Positions 21,901 through 32,875 of a stretch of DNA of 64,000 nt are shown here, piece by piece; the stretch's first letter is position 1; each line of letters opens with the position of its first letter. The stretch spans positions 1,550,001 to 1,614,000 of the forward strand of contig NBBA01000007.1 of NCBI GenBank assembly GCA_002794785.1. The letters run 5' to 3'. Under the pieces are notes generated by a model. That model was not told the origin of the DNA, did no database searches, and worked only from the letters and a program-made list of their open reading frames with translations. Source of the DNA: Coniferiporia sulphurascens (lineage: Eukaryota; Basidiomycota; Agaricomycetes; Hymenochaetales; Hymenochaetaceae). A program made the translations under genes and the position numbers.

Positions 21901-22395
21901 ATGGCAGGGTACACAAACTGCCAGGTAACTACAGATCATGCTGTAGACCCTATAGGTGATGGCACGGAGGTCAGGGTAATGCACACGATACAAATGTACA
22001 TCTTTGATGTACAGGAGTTTTTGCACAACGTCCATGTCCAGACAATAGTGAACCCGCACATACATGACAGGGAATGTGACCTACAAGTGGTCTCAGGATC
22101 CTTCCTGTACAGGATGTTGCAGGATAACACATTCCTAGCTAACACTCACCGATTACGCGCAAAGGTAATCACCCTCTTTGAGAATCTATCAGCAAAGGGA
22201 TCAACGACTGCCGATCAACAGATCGGCAATGTTAATCTTTACGTGATAACACTATGGTTATCAAATGGATCACCCCTGGCACCACCTCCAGGATACACGC
22301 AATGTATCGCTAGGATAAACCACATTAACGAACCACTAGACAATGTGATCGATGACAGGACACCAACCGAAAGGTACCTGCCTATGGACCTTTAG
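21901..22395 (+). CDS. 164-codon ORF inside the LTR (plus copy), unknown
   Basis: Identical in translation to 19284-19778. It lies in the long U3, upstream of the TATA box. No recognisable domain. Confidence 0.3.
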   Translation: MAGYTNCQVTTDHAVDPIGDGTEVRVMHTIQMYIFDVQEFLHNVHVQTIVNPHIHDRECDLQVVSGSFLYRMLQDNTFLANTHRLRAKVITLFENLSAKGSTTADQQIGNVNLYVITLWLSNGSPLAPPPGYTQCIARINHINEPLDNVIDDRTPTERYLPMDL

Positions 22396-22909
22396 CCGAT
22401 ATCGCATTACGCAATTAAGCCACACTCGGCAGGAACCGAAGTGCTTACCGAAGCCAGCCACAAACTCTAAAAGGGCAATTGTCCAAGTCAACAGGATAAC
22501 ATGGAGGAACCAGTACAGGAGGCCAACGAGACAAGTCAACGACTTACCAATCATCAAGCTGTTAGGCAGCATCTCAACAGGAAGCCACTGGCACATAAGA
22601 CTACAGGGTAGTGTGCAGAACAGTGGGGCGACGCGCACAGCCTAAGCATCATGGTGAAGTCATTATGACACCTATGACTTCACTATGAGCTCAGTGGAGC
22701 CTAGTGGAGCGCATGATGCACAGTGGAGCTCAGTGGAGCACCAATGGCCAATCATAGATAGTTATTTCTCATATGATCCTCTAATGAGGTCATTTGCACT
22801 GGTACACAGCTCCAAGTCAGGGGAGCTTATGATGGCACTGTGAGACGTCATAGCTCCAACTGCAGAGCCTTGTGGAGCATCTGCTTTCAAGTGGAGCTTC
22901 TTCTTCATG

Positions 22910-22918
22910 TATATAAGG
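22910..22918 (+). promoter_or_regulatory. TATA box of the 1,465-bp LTR
   Basis: TATATAAGG about 170 bp before the LTR end, the expected U3/R position. The mirror site is at about 18762-18770 in the minus copy. It orients the two LTRs and shows they point away from each other. Confidence 0.65.
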
Positions 22919-23089
22919 AGGGCCTAGACCAGCCTAGACCCCCAGTTTAATTCACCTTCTCAATTCTCTCAGACTTCTCCTGAGTGAAGTACCAACATCT
23001 ACTGACTTATTCTTGACTCAATCACATGCCTCAACTCTATCTCGACTACTTGTTCCATCGGCTAACCACAGTTACCCTTGGTCCTAACA

Positions 23090-23332
23090 GACCTGTGGAA
23101 GGAACCCATTGATCGGGCGATGCTTTCAAACCTAATGTTCATCTTGAAGGACTGGCCAAATGCACCACCCAAATTTAGCGCGTCCATCAAGGGATATACT
23201 GACAAAGAATGTGCTTGCACCTTGGCGGAGTGCGTGTCTTTCTTCATGAAAGTATTCTCATCGCATTTCTGCCGCTTACCCATCCTGCTGTGTCATCCGA
23301 GCAACAATGCCATTTTTTGCGAACTGGCATAG
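23090..23332 (+). pseudogene. Interrupted GIPVWIVR-family gene, C-terminal piece
   Basis: Begins with the target duplication gacct and reads DLWKEPIDRAMLSN..., including ILKDWPNAPPKF, to a TAG at 23332. It follows in frame from the flipped middle piece (GAC CTG TGG). The hydrophobic C-terminal part before the stop may be read-through of an intron. Confidence 0.7.
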
Positions 23333-24109
23333 GTACAATAGATGTCTGTCGAAACTATACCCAATCGATGCTACAACAATTCTCCATTCGACCGACGCGT
23401 ATTGTGTGATATTCAAGATCAACAATTCCAGCATTCTCGTAAAGAAGCACGGTGCCCGTGCTATGGGGGTTTTGGTCAAGCTTATACTACGTATACGAGA
23501 AGTAAGCACCACTTTCTTCCTGCTTCGCGAATACATTGTTTCTGCAGTATGCTTTGGAGACACGTTCGGGAATTCTAGGCGCTAGGATAATTTCGATCAT
23601 GCAAGAGTACAGGCGATGCCGACGGTACGGACGTGGGTCTATGGCAACGGGTTTGCTGGCACTGCGGAATGGAGAAAATTGCTGAGTCTCATCGTGTCGG
23701 GGAGTCTCGGAAGCTGACGTTTGACATTTGTTTCAGGATGTTAAGCCTCTTCTGGACACCGTAGGACGCAGTAGGAGTTCGGGTGACGCTGGCTTGCATG
23801 CCGGTGTTTCAGCTGGATATGAAACATCCTTGTAGCTCCACTTGCCAAAATTGAAGAAAATTGAATTGAAAAACGCGACCAGGTGCAGCATTAAAATGCG
23901 GGTGGTGGTTGTGTTGTGTTGCGAAATTTGCACAGCGGCCTGCCGAGTCACATTGATGACATGACGCATGAGCATGGACGACAGAAAATGCATATAAGCC
24001 CTCCAAAGTACGTCGTTTTCCTTCACCCCCCGACAGTGCTTTCCACTGCTCACCTATCCTACCTCTGCCTAAGCATCCATTGTCCCCTCACCGAGGCACT
24101 TACATCCCT
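23333..24109. other. Intergenic, promoter side of the DUF6698-like gene
   Basis: No gene supported in 23333-23980. A TATA-like TATAAG at 23993-23998 lies about 115 bp before the ATG at 24110, and a pyrimidine-rich leader follows it. Confidence 0.45.
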
Positions 24110-25624
24110 ATGTCCACTGTTTCATTGACACCTCCTTCCCCCTCCGGGAACAGCGACGCCCCTACTCGCAAGCGTTCCCCAGACGAAGAGCTCACCAAGG
24201 GCAGTAAAATGAAACCGTGAGACTTTTTTTGAATGAATGAACATACTTAATAATTTGGACTTTAGTCATAAGCTAGGTCCTTTTGTTGCTCTCAGCCGTC
24301 ATCTATGCCGTGCGTACACGATGTGGACGTCTCCATCTACAATCTTGAACGATGGCATCAAGCGCCATCACCTTACTGATTTCATGGCCGAGTGAGTTTT
24401 CCCTGCTCCTTATTTTCAGTGTTTGTCTGAAGGAGCCCTGTGCCCCAACCGTAACAGACAGGAGCGTAATTGGATCGCGTTCAAGGGCATAATCGGAGAG
24501 TTCACCCCACTATATGATCAAGTCACTCTTGCCGATGAGGATGAATTCAACGACATAGTATCTAGCATAAGTATTATAAGTTCATGCACTGCACCGGATT
24601 CTTTTATTGTATCTGCAATGTTCATAGCTGCGCATGGGTCAACGTATGGCCCGATCCGACGATACAAGCCTCCTAAAGAGATCCATGGTCGATTGGATTG
24701 CCTGGGGAACTGAGGCTCCTGTGAGCTGCACTTGCAAGGAGGAGAGGGGCTTTAACAACCTGACGATTGCTCGTCTGATCGCCCCAGTTGATATAGGCCC
24801 TCTCACTGAAGTGTAAGTGAAACGGTGTTGCATTTCTCTTGTGCTGTTTAATCTTTGTGATAATTTTAGGATGCTCACTCAGCTCAAGGTGGGGACGGCA
24901 ACAATTCCAGACGGCTTGGATTTGATCAGGCCCGTTGACGGCACTGAGTTCAAGCAATTCTATTACAAAGGTACATACGACCCACAGAACCCCCTGAAAG
25001 GACTCCTTAAGGGAGGTTTGCTAGTAAATGTACGCGCTTCATTTCACAATCATTTAATCTCATTGACATCATTGGCTCCAAGGCATACAAGGCCATATTT
25101 ACTTCTCCTTCGTCCGTGGACAGGGACTCTATTACTCCCTCAACGGCAATTGCGACACGTTCGGGCAATGCAGCACTGCATAACATGACAAATGTAACCC
25201 CTGGTTCAATTGCCTACGTGGCGTCACAGGTATCTTTTGCTAAATGGTTTGTCTCATTGATTTATACTGACTTTCACATATATCAGACATTCTTCGCTCT
25301 CTCTGCCAAGAGCTCATACACATGCACAGTCTGCAAGGAGATTGGAGAAATATACAAGAGTGTCTATGGCGTTTTCGAGTCCAATGTACCTGAAATCAAG
25401 GCGTATGTGAAGGAACTTCTGCAATGGTGGAATCGGTAAGTAAACACTATCCTATTTTATTTGACTGTTCTAAATGTTCTTGCAGTGTGATCTTCCCTGC
25501 TTTCATCGCTGTCACCAACATCAGTGCGAGGGGTTCGCTGGCCCGGCTCGAGGCCCTCTATATTGAGGCAGCTAGCGGCGATGAAGAGGAGGCGAATGGT
25601 CGGGCGATTGCGTATACAGCCTGA
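24110..25624 (+). CDS. DUF6698-like protein of unknown function, about eight exons
   Basis: Exons: 24110-24216 (MSTVSLTPPSPSGN...), 24296-24391, about 24423-24557, 24628-24812, 24870-25029, 25083-25229, 25287-25435, 25486-25624. Junctions from exon 3 onward keep frame; the exon 2-3 junction is unresolved. Family marks are MARSDDTSLLKRSMVDWI (compare the usual RADDTS.LK), the KAIFTSPSSVDRDS block, ATRSGNAALHNMTNVTPGSIAY and LLQWWNRVIFPAF. The acidic tail ends EEEANGRAIAYTA. These hallmarks are from memory of a very multi-copy Agaricomycete family; its function is unknown. A CCCH set (CTCKE, CTVCKE) is not a clear zinc site. The gene looks intact apart from the unresolved junction. Confidence 0.75.
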
Positions 25625-26599
25625 ATTGCCATTCGAGCATTGCCAGCGTATATTCTTGTGTTGCACAATAATTTTTTTCTGCTCTTATATGCACCGTTGA
25701 ATTACTGTTGAGCTTGTCGTATTTTAAACCAATTACATCCCCCCTCAGGAATGACAAGTATTGCATTGACTTTATAAGTGGAAATAAGTGAATAACTTGA
25801 GTGTGTTGACAAAGGATTAGGCCAATTCTTCTACTTGGATTATTTTTTTGGAGCCCACTTTTGAACCATTATAAGTACATCTAAGATGGCTACATGCCAG
25901 CCTTGGCTGGACAATAATTCTTCATCTTATGAAAGTCACAAGTGATCACATGTACAATGCAGATCTTACAAGGACTTAAAAGTAGGCGCAATGCTTGTTG
26001 TACTGCAGCAAAATTGTAGAAGTTTATAATACAGTCCAATACTTGTTGTTACAATCCTCCCTTTACTTTCCCTTATTGCGCGGACTCACTTCCCCTTCGC
26101 CATCATCAGTCAGTGCAACTCCCCCATTTCTCTGTCTTACTCATCCTTATTCGTCTTGCGCCATAAGACACCATGATGACGCCTTATTGCACCATCATGG
26201 CGTACCTTGCTTACTGATCACCGTACTTGTATTACCAAGGCCTTCCTTGAGTTTCCATGACCTTCCATAGTCTGGCAAACATACCTAACCAAGTTGCTAC
26301 AGTAGCAAACACATAGAGTAGCATATAAGCATGTAACTTCAGTAGCACAAGCCCTAAGCTTGTGCTCTTTGTTCATACAAGCCCATTATCTGCTACCACC
26401 AGTCTACCAAGTACCACTGAGCCAATAGTCGCTTCATCGTAACCCGACTCCTTTAAGAAGCTTCTCGCGTCCACATCGTCGATCAGGAAGCCCCCGCGAC
26501 GATCACCTTCGACTTACGACATCCAGGAGACCCTGTTGCCGTAACCATCAGCCTTGACGATCAGGAAGCCCCGATGTTGATCACCGCGTAACCGTTGAG
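25625..26599. other. Intergenic, AT-rich, no gene seen
   Basis: Short frames only. The segment 26400-26600 holds repeated GATCAGGAAGCCCC and CCGTAACC strings that introduce the tandem repeat. Confidence 0.5.
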
Positions 26600-26601
26600 C
26601 T

Positions 26602-27095
26602 TAACACTTGTAAAGCCTTACGAGAGCACACAGGAATGCCGGTGTGATATAATCAGCCATCAGGATTGCAAGTACCTTCCAAGTGTGTATGTTTCTTATC
26701 ACTTGGCACAGTACTTGTCAACACTGATAATGGCTGGCAATCCTTGGAAAAGGTTTACAATTCCACGCCTTACTTGTAGGGTCTTACAAGAGCATACAGG
26801 AATGACAGCGTGATATAATCTGCCATCAGGATTGTGAGTACCTTACAAGCATATACATTTCTTGTCACTTAGCACAGTACCTGTCAATGCTGATAAGGCT
26901 GGCAATCCTTGGTAGAGGTTTACAATACCATTCCTTACTTGTAGGGTCTTACAAGAGCATACAGTAATTACAGTGAGATACAATCTATTATAAGGCTTGC
27001 AGTACCTTACAACTGTGTAAATTTCTTATCACTCGGCACAGTACTTGTCAACACTGATAATGACAGACAATCCTTGTCAATTCTACCCAGTCTTG
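26602..27095. repeat. Tandem repeat, three diverged units of about 165 bp
   Basis: The string gagca(c/t)acaggaatg recurs at about 26624, 26790 and 26955. Each unit continues with a diverged copy of gatataatc...cagtac(t/c)tgtcaa(c/t)gctgata...caatccttgg. The third unit is most diverged (agtaattacagtgag). Confidence 0.8.
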
Positions 27096-27310
27096 TACAT
27101 CTTGTGAATCTCACAAGTGATCGCAATTACCTATAACCCCCCTGAAAAAAATTGTATGTCTTGTAGGTATTGTACATCTTATATATGATTATAAGCTCAT
27201 AAAAATTTTTGTCAAATTCCGTGATGTGGTTGTGAGGTAAGGGCCTGCTCATCTCGAGATGCCATCTTCCACATACGTTTTATTCAGACAAAGCCCATCT
27301 CTCAATCATG

Positions 27311-27381
27311 TCGGATATGGTGTAACGGCTAACATTGCCGCCTCTCACGCGGCAGCTCGGGGTTCGACTCCCCGTATCCGA
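27311..27381 (+). tRNA. tRNA-Glu (anticodon CUC)
   Basis: The acceptor stem TCGGATA pairs with TATCCGA. The anticodon stem GCCGC/GCGGC encloses the loop CTCTCAC, with CTC at 34-36. The T arm CGGGG-TTCGACT-CCCCG contains the B box GGTTCGACTCC. There is no intron. A T-rich pol III terminator lies just downstream (ttttcttagttttt). CUC reads the GAG codon. Confidence 0.95.
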
Positions 27382-27739
27382 ATTAAAATTTTCTTAGTTT
27401 TTATTCTCGCGTGTCATTCGACCGTAACTGTAGAAACGGATCAATAAGCGTCCAATGGCACAAGGTATCTAAAATGGAGTGAAAGGGTATATAGGAAAAG
27501 CGATGGCTCAAGATCGAAAATCGGAGACGTTGGTAGTAAACTCGAAGTGAAGCAGCGGTCGGTAAACTTGACTAAATGAAGCTGAGAAACAAAGTAGTGT
27601 CCGAACTTCTAGCCAAACAATGGCCAGGTGGGTCCTGTCTGTAATATGGTGTCCCTTCAGTAGAGAGTAGGTCTGTCAGGCTTTATGCGAAGGCAAGTCC
27701 TGCGGCTCGATACTCTCTCCTGGATCATGATATGGTTCC
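27382..27739. other. Intergenic between tRNA-Glu and a zinc-finger gene
   Basis: Contains the tRNA terminator and the 3' flank of the minus-strand gene; no frame worth calling. Confidence 0.5.
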
Positions 27740-28881
27740 TCATCTGGGCCTGTCATAAAAGGACGTGAGATGCACAATAGGCCTCTTGCCGCACATCTCC
27801 TCATCGTGCACTTCGCCCCATGCCTCATGTTCCCTGAAGCGTTCCCCGCAAAATCGACAGTTTTGCCGATGTAATATTTTCTTGTGATCGTTGTATAATG
27901 CTCTCTGGTCATGGAACATCTGTGGAAGTTGGCCTCTTTGATCTGGACATTCCCTACAGAAAAACACATCCGAAAGTCTACCGTGAGATGTCATAAGGTG
28001 ACGTGTCCAAGACTGTATATTGTAATGATCCTTGCGTTTTGAGGCGAAGCAATAAGACTTCGTCATTGGACACCTGACACGAATGGCACTTTTGGAAGAT
28101 CGTGCTCCTTTCATGGAGCCCGACGCGGAAGCGATGGGACCATCAGCGCTACCTCCAGGGGACTTCGAATTGGATGTAATGTGGTTCCATAGACGCACTA
28201 GCATCTCGGCTTGGCATGTGCAGTATACATGCGTCGCGATGGCAACATGCGTATTCGTGATCTCAATCCCGCAATCTTCGAAAGGACAAACTATGGTCAG
28301 AGCTGATTGGGCGGGGTAAGCTGATAAGGGTTGAGAAGAGCTCCCGGCTGGCGCGTATTCGGGTACAACTTGAGGTGTCGGCTCAGGCATATGAAGCTGA
28401 TGATCGGCGTATGTTACGGCTAGAGGTGGTATTAATGCCGTTGCGGTGGTAAGCATTTTAAAAGGGTATATGGTATTAGCGACCGCTGATGATGATGACG
28501 GGCCAGAATAAGAGCTATCGGTGAGTGGACGAGCTCTCTTCGCAGAACGTTCATTCCCATTATCTCGTTTTCGTTTGTGATCCTTCCGCGTATCCTCGGA
28601 TGTTGCGGTTAATTCAATTCCTGCACGGGCTGCGGGAGAGTATTCCTCCCACATTCGTTCGAAATTCCAAGTTTGAGTTTCAAAATCGCAATAAATGTTC
28701 AAGCGGTAGACAGCCTCTTGAAGCGTGTAAAACGCGGCCAGATTTTCCTCGCTGGAAATTGTCAAACGCTGCCACGCGTCCAATGCTTCGTAGAAACTGT
28801 CGCAAATATAGGAACTGTTATAAATCAGAAATGTTCTACACTGTAACAACGCCATACTCACCGCGATGGACTTTCCGTCAT
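27740..28881 (-). CDS. Zinc-finger protein of the local CPxxDC family (copy A), about 357 aa
   Basis: Start chosen at the ATG at 28881 (MTESPS). A 65-nt intron, 28861-28797 (GTGAGT...GACAG), then joins to FYEALDAWQRLTISSEEN; the unspliced frame from 28999 would translate the intron. After a basic segment (KDHKRKRDNGNERSAKRARP, probably a nuclear localisation signal) comes a serine-rich linker. The finger CPFEDC-x13-H-x4-C follows, then a second finger CPMTKSYC...SWTRHLMTSH, and CRECPDQ and CRFCGERFREHEAW further on. The same finger order occurs at 30.3, 51.7 and 56.2 kb. A nuclear DNA- or RNA-binding protein is likely (inference). I do not recognise a named family. Confidence 0.75.
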
Positions 28882-30303
28882 GTAAGTTTTCGAAACCTTT
28901 TGCGTTGAATACTCCGGCTTGGTATCGGCAGAGTAATATGAGACAGAAGTTTCCACCCCCAAAAATGATACAGGCCAAGAGGACAGGGTAAAATGGCATT
29001 CCCTAGTGACCCTGGCAAGGCTTTTAAAACTTACAGGTAAGGATTAGGCCCGTGACACAATCCCGAACCAGTGCGGGGCCGCGATTCATCGTCCCGAGTG
29101 CGCCCGCCTACTGACATTCAGAAAATCTGCGAGGCCTTGACCAGGAGGCACAGCTCAATGCATCGCTCGCGTAGAAAGCCAGACTCCTTGGAATTCCAAT
29201 AGGAGCTCTCGGAACGAGGCACTGTCCGTGTAAGCCAGTTTTCTAGATGATATAAGGAGATTAAAGACGCACAGTTGGCGGGTGGCACGCGCTGTGCATG
29301 AGCGCCACCTAACCCGATAACCCAAAATACACGTATGTATGTATGGGTTTGTCGTTCTAGTCCGTTGTCCAATCCGTCAGGTCTAGAATAGATCAACTTA
29401 GCTTAGTCTCTCGGAGATGCTCGACATATTCTCCTCGGGTTGAGTACTGTTTCGTGTACGTCGGTCTGGACGCATGATACAAGACGTCGGCCGAGCGAAA
29501 ACATAGATAGAGGCCTTAGCTGTCGGGCTGCGCAAGTTGGACGGAAGTGGAGCATGGGCCATAGCTGAACGCACAGGTTAATTGAAATGGAAAGAAATTA
29601 CATAATGTGTCGCATTGGCCTGGAATGCCTTATGAATAGTACAACAAAGGCTTATTTGGGAACAAGAGGTACTCACGAAGAAGATGTGGCAGGCTAGTCT
29701 GAGTTGCCGGGCCGACGACGTTAGATCTCTCATAGTTTCTGGTTACGTGTTCAAGCTGAGCTTATACGAGGATGATATTATCGGCGTGGTGATCATGACG
29801 GGCGGCAATAAATAGCGGGCCTGTAGGAATAAAGCCAAGGGATGCCAGACACGACTCTTTGAGGAATGGATGATGTGATGTGTGTAAGCGAATTTGATGT
29901 TACGTAAATGCGGACCCAAGCTCGATTTACTGTAAACTAACTACTGCACTGTGACGAATAATGAACAAAATAAGACTTTTTGTCCAGCACAAAATTACAT
30001 ACAATTTCTGGCCTCAAATATCGACCATTTGTACTACAGATACAAAACACTTCGGCTTTTACAGGGAGCGTCCAGTGTAATACAAGAAATTTCAAAAGCT
30101 CAGAGAGGGAATTTCCAATAGATGGCTCTACAGAAACCCCGATTCAGTAGACCACGCAGTACACGGCCACATACAAACTAAGGCTATGGACAAACTTGCT
30201 ATACTAGCTTAAGTTTAAATAGCCAATAAAGAAAATAAAAGTATGACCACGGTGTGCTTTTGTCTACATTGATCGTAAGGTAGCAAGCACCTCATCCTTC
30301 TTG
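28882..30303. other. About 1.4 kb between two zinc-finger genes, no gene supported
   Basis: Only short frames, with no exon chain. It contains the promoter of copy A and the 3' flank of copy B. Confidence 0.45.
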
Positions 30304-32875
30304 TCAACCTGACTGAAGAAGTACGCTGAAGCCTTGTCTATACATACAAACTGTCTCATGTTCGTCCCTCTCGTCCTTGGTTTTAGCAAGAAAATGGCAT
30401 AGATCAAATCTGCACGCAAAGTGTTCTTTACTAGAGTGTTCGTTTCGGGTTTCAACATGCTGGAAGGACGCACCGCACACATTGCATTTGTGCATTCCCC
30501 ACCCGCCATGAACGGTGCGCAGGTGCTTTTCCCAGTTGGCCAATGTTTTGTATCCTCTGTGACACTCGTCGCATTTGATACCGGGGCTAGCCCCGGCTTT
30601 TGAGACATTCCATTCGCGCAGGGAGACTACTTGGACTGAACGGCATTTCAGTTCGACATGGTTCTTTATGCGCCTTTGTGAGTTTTCTATGTCCTGACCG
30701 CAGTCACCCTGAGGGCAGCGAAGCCTGTCAGGCCTCCTTCTGGGGCTTCGTACCAGAGCAGTCGTCTCTATAACAAACTATCGCAGACGATTAGCGAATC
30801 CCGGAATTAAAACATGTGTAAAATGGCAGTACTGGCATGTCCCCCTCCACAATCCTGGTACGTGCGGTATGGGGCTGTCTGACAAGCTCTGATTCGTGGG
30901 CGTACAGCAAGGACTCGTTGACAGACGCTCGACCAGAAGACTCGAGCCTGCGAGCCTTCTTTGAATGAAAGGCAGACTCGTCTTCGTTTGCTTTTCTTTT
31001 CGTAAGCGCAATGCCTGATGGCTGTAGGGCGAGAGACTCATAGAGTGGATTTGGCTGGTGGACGTCTAATCTCCATGTCGTGATTGAATCCAAGAAAGGT
31101 GACAGATCCGCTGGATGCCCCGATATTTTCGCCGGGAGTGCCTTTTCCATGCTGGGAGCATCGAATGGACGCAGTGCATGGCCGTGTCCCCCTACCACGG
31201 GTGAGTAAACGCCGGAACCAAATTCCCGTGGCGTCTCAAGGGCGTTAGGAAAAACCGAAGGCGCTGAAAATGTGCTGTAAACCATGGAAGGTGGATATCC
31301 CCACACGGATGAACCCGGCGTATCCATATCACTAGGATAACATGTTGAAAAAAGTCAGATCTCGTGGAAGCATACCTTGAGAAATTGGGGCTCAGCGCCC
31401 CCCAAACCCCGGGTCCGTTATATCCCTCTTCTCCGGTCCTTGTGAGCCTATCCGTTATAAGTCGCGGCATGCGAGCTAGTAGAGACCAACTCACTCCAAA
31501 TTGGCACCCAGCCCCTTCTCCGGCCTCTTCTCGTCTTGCGTATCTTCAGCGACCGGTGCTTGACAAAAATCCGTCCTTGGAAAGAATGAGACCGCATTCA
31601 ACAGACGTAAAAGTAAACTCCTACAATGACGGCTGCTCTATGCCCATCCGACCACTGACACTTTCTGAGAAGTTGGGGATGCTCGTCAATTCAGGCGCAC
31701 CATATAATCAACGTAGTTACCCGGTCCGGAGAAGGCTTCTACCAGTCCCAGATTAAACGCCTTGTCTAATTCCTCCAATATTTTGGGGTCGAATTCGTCA
31801 ATGACCTGGTACTGCGGCGGTTTCCCAAGGAAAGCTGTTTCATCTACATGTACCGAAGCTCCCTCCGCCAACACCGATCCTGTAGCCTTTGCGGCATCTG
31901 GTCGCGGCATACCATCAGCGAAGGAGGCAGGGGCCAGCGGAACGCACGGAGGCGTGTCGTTTGGTCCTCGGCTCACAGATAGCCTATGATATGCATGTTG
32001 AAGAGACTGGGGGGCATCTCCCAGGAGGCTGAAACGACGTACTTGGGCTCATCGAAAGAGAGTGCATTCGTCAGGGAGTTCACATAGGAAGCTTGGGGAA
32101 TGTCTGCTCGAACTGCATCGAGGAATTCGTTGCGCACGCTATGAAAAGGGCGGGGTTAGAGGTTGGGTGTGTTGAATAGAGTGGACATGGCAACGAACTT
32201 GACAAGGTGTACATATGGATGGAAATGATGAGGCGCAGACTCCGTGGGTGCGTAGGGAAGCGGCCACAGCGTGCTGTGCGAGCGTTAACTATCACTGATG
32301 CATCCAAGTACAACACTTCGAAATACTCACCTTCTGATGTCTTCCCCGCTTCCTAAGCGGCTAAAAGAATCTTGGGCACCGCATACATAGCTTCAGGTCA
32401 AAATTCGCACATACCGTGCACCGCCAACATTCCTTTCACGCCGGTCACTCATAATACGCGGAGGGAGGAAGAAAACGCCGACTAAAGAAAGAAAGATTCA
32501 ACTTTCTTATAATCGGATATTTCCGAGGGGGCGGGCGTGTCTCAATGGTGATCCTAAAGTGAACAGAGAGACGGATTCGTCGAGGACCACTCTACTATGT
32601 CATGCGTGGGCCTCGGATCGTAGTGCCTCCCAGTGTCCATCTGTGCTACCACACGGGCGCCAAAGAGCTAAGAAAAGAATACAAGCATTAGACAATACCA
32701 CGCTTAGAAACATATCCCCGAGATCACTTCGGAGCCCGAGGCTATCGAATGGACAGGGAGGTTTCGAGCAATTGTCGTCTAATTTAGAAGTTGGATCCAA
32801 TGGGGGAGACTCTCGCTCCTCCGAATTTTTTTTGAGATCCAGTCCGACTCCTCCGGTATACAGCGCCATTGACAC
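30304..32875 (-). CDS. Zinc-finger protein of the CPxxDC family (copy B), multi-exon, 5' part uncertain
   Basis: Well-supported 3' exons are 31336 to about 30833 (SDMDTPGSSVWGY..., KRKANEDE, KKARRLE; a nuclear signal) and 30777-30304, joined in frame across a 55-nt intron (30832-30778). The last exon carries CPQGDC-x13-H-x4-C, then CDECHRGYKTLANWEKHLRTVH (a clean C2H2 finger), CNVCGASFQHVETRNEH and CRFDLCHF. A further exon at about 31494-31380 joins by an intron ending CCTAG. Plausible earlier exons lie at 31976-31690, 32131-31985 (VRNEFLDAVRADIPQASY) and 32875-32690 (MSMALYTGGVGLD). The chain in 31500-31690 shows in-frame TAG and TGA, so there are either extra introns or decay there. Confidence 0.6.

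Larger units (their letters stand above)
21625..23089 (+). repeat. Solo LTR, 1,465 bp, plus orientation
   Basis: TG...CA termini (TGTTAGGAATTG...GGTCCTAACA). TATATAAGG lies at 22910-22918, followed by about 170 bp of R-U5. The U3 segment before the TATA box (about 22680-22900) is full of GCTCCACT / AGTGGAGC motifs that could serve as repeated regulatory sites. No internal retrotransposon sequence is adjacent. The long U3 suggests a Gypsy-like or non-autonomous parent (inference). Confidence 0.85.

Noticed and set aside
18590..23089. A single foldback or TIR transposon with 1.46-kb arms
   Set aside because: Arms have LTR features (TG..CA, TATA near the 3' end) and the flanks form two separate 5-bp duplications crosswise. 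The middle is part of a gene continuing on both outer sides.
26602..27095. CRISPR-like array
   Set aside because: Units are long, diverged and directly adjacent without spacers, and the host is a eukaryote.
28797..28861. Translation straight through as part of the 419-codon frame from 28999
   Set aside because: A GTGAGT...GACAG intron fits, and the spliced frame starts cleanly at MTESPS.
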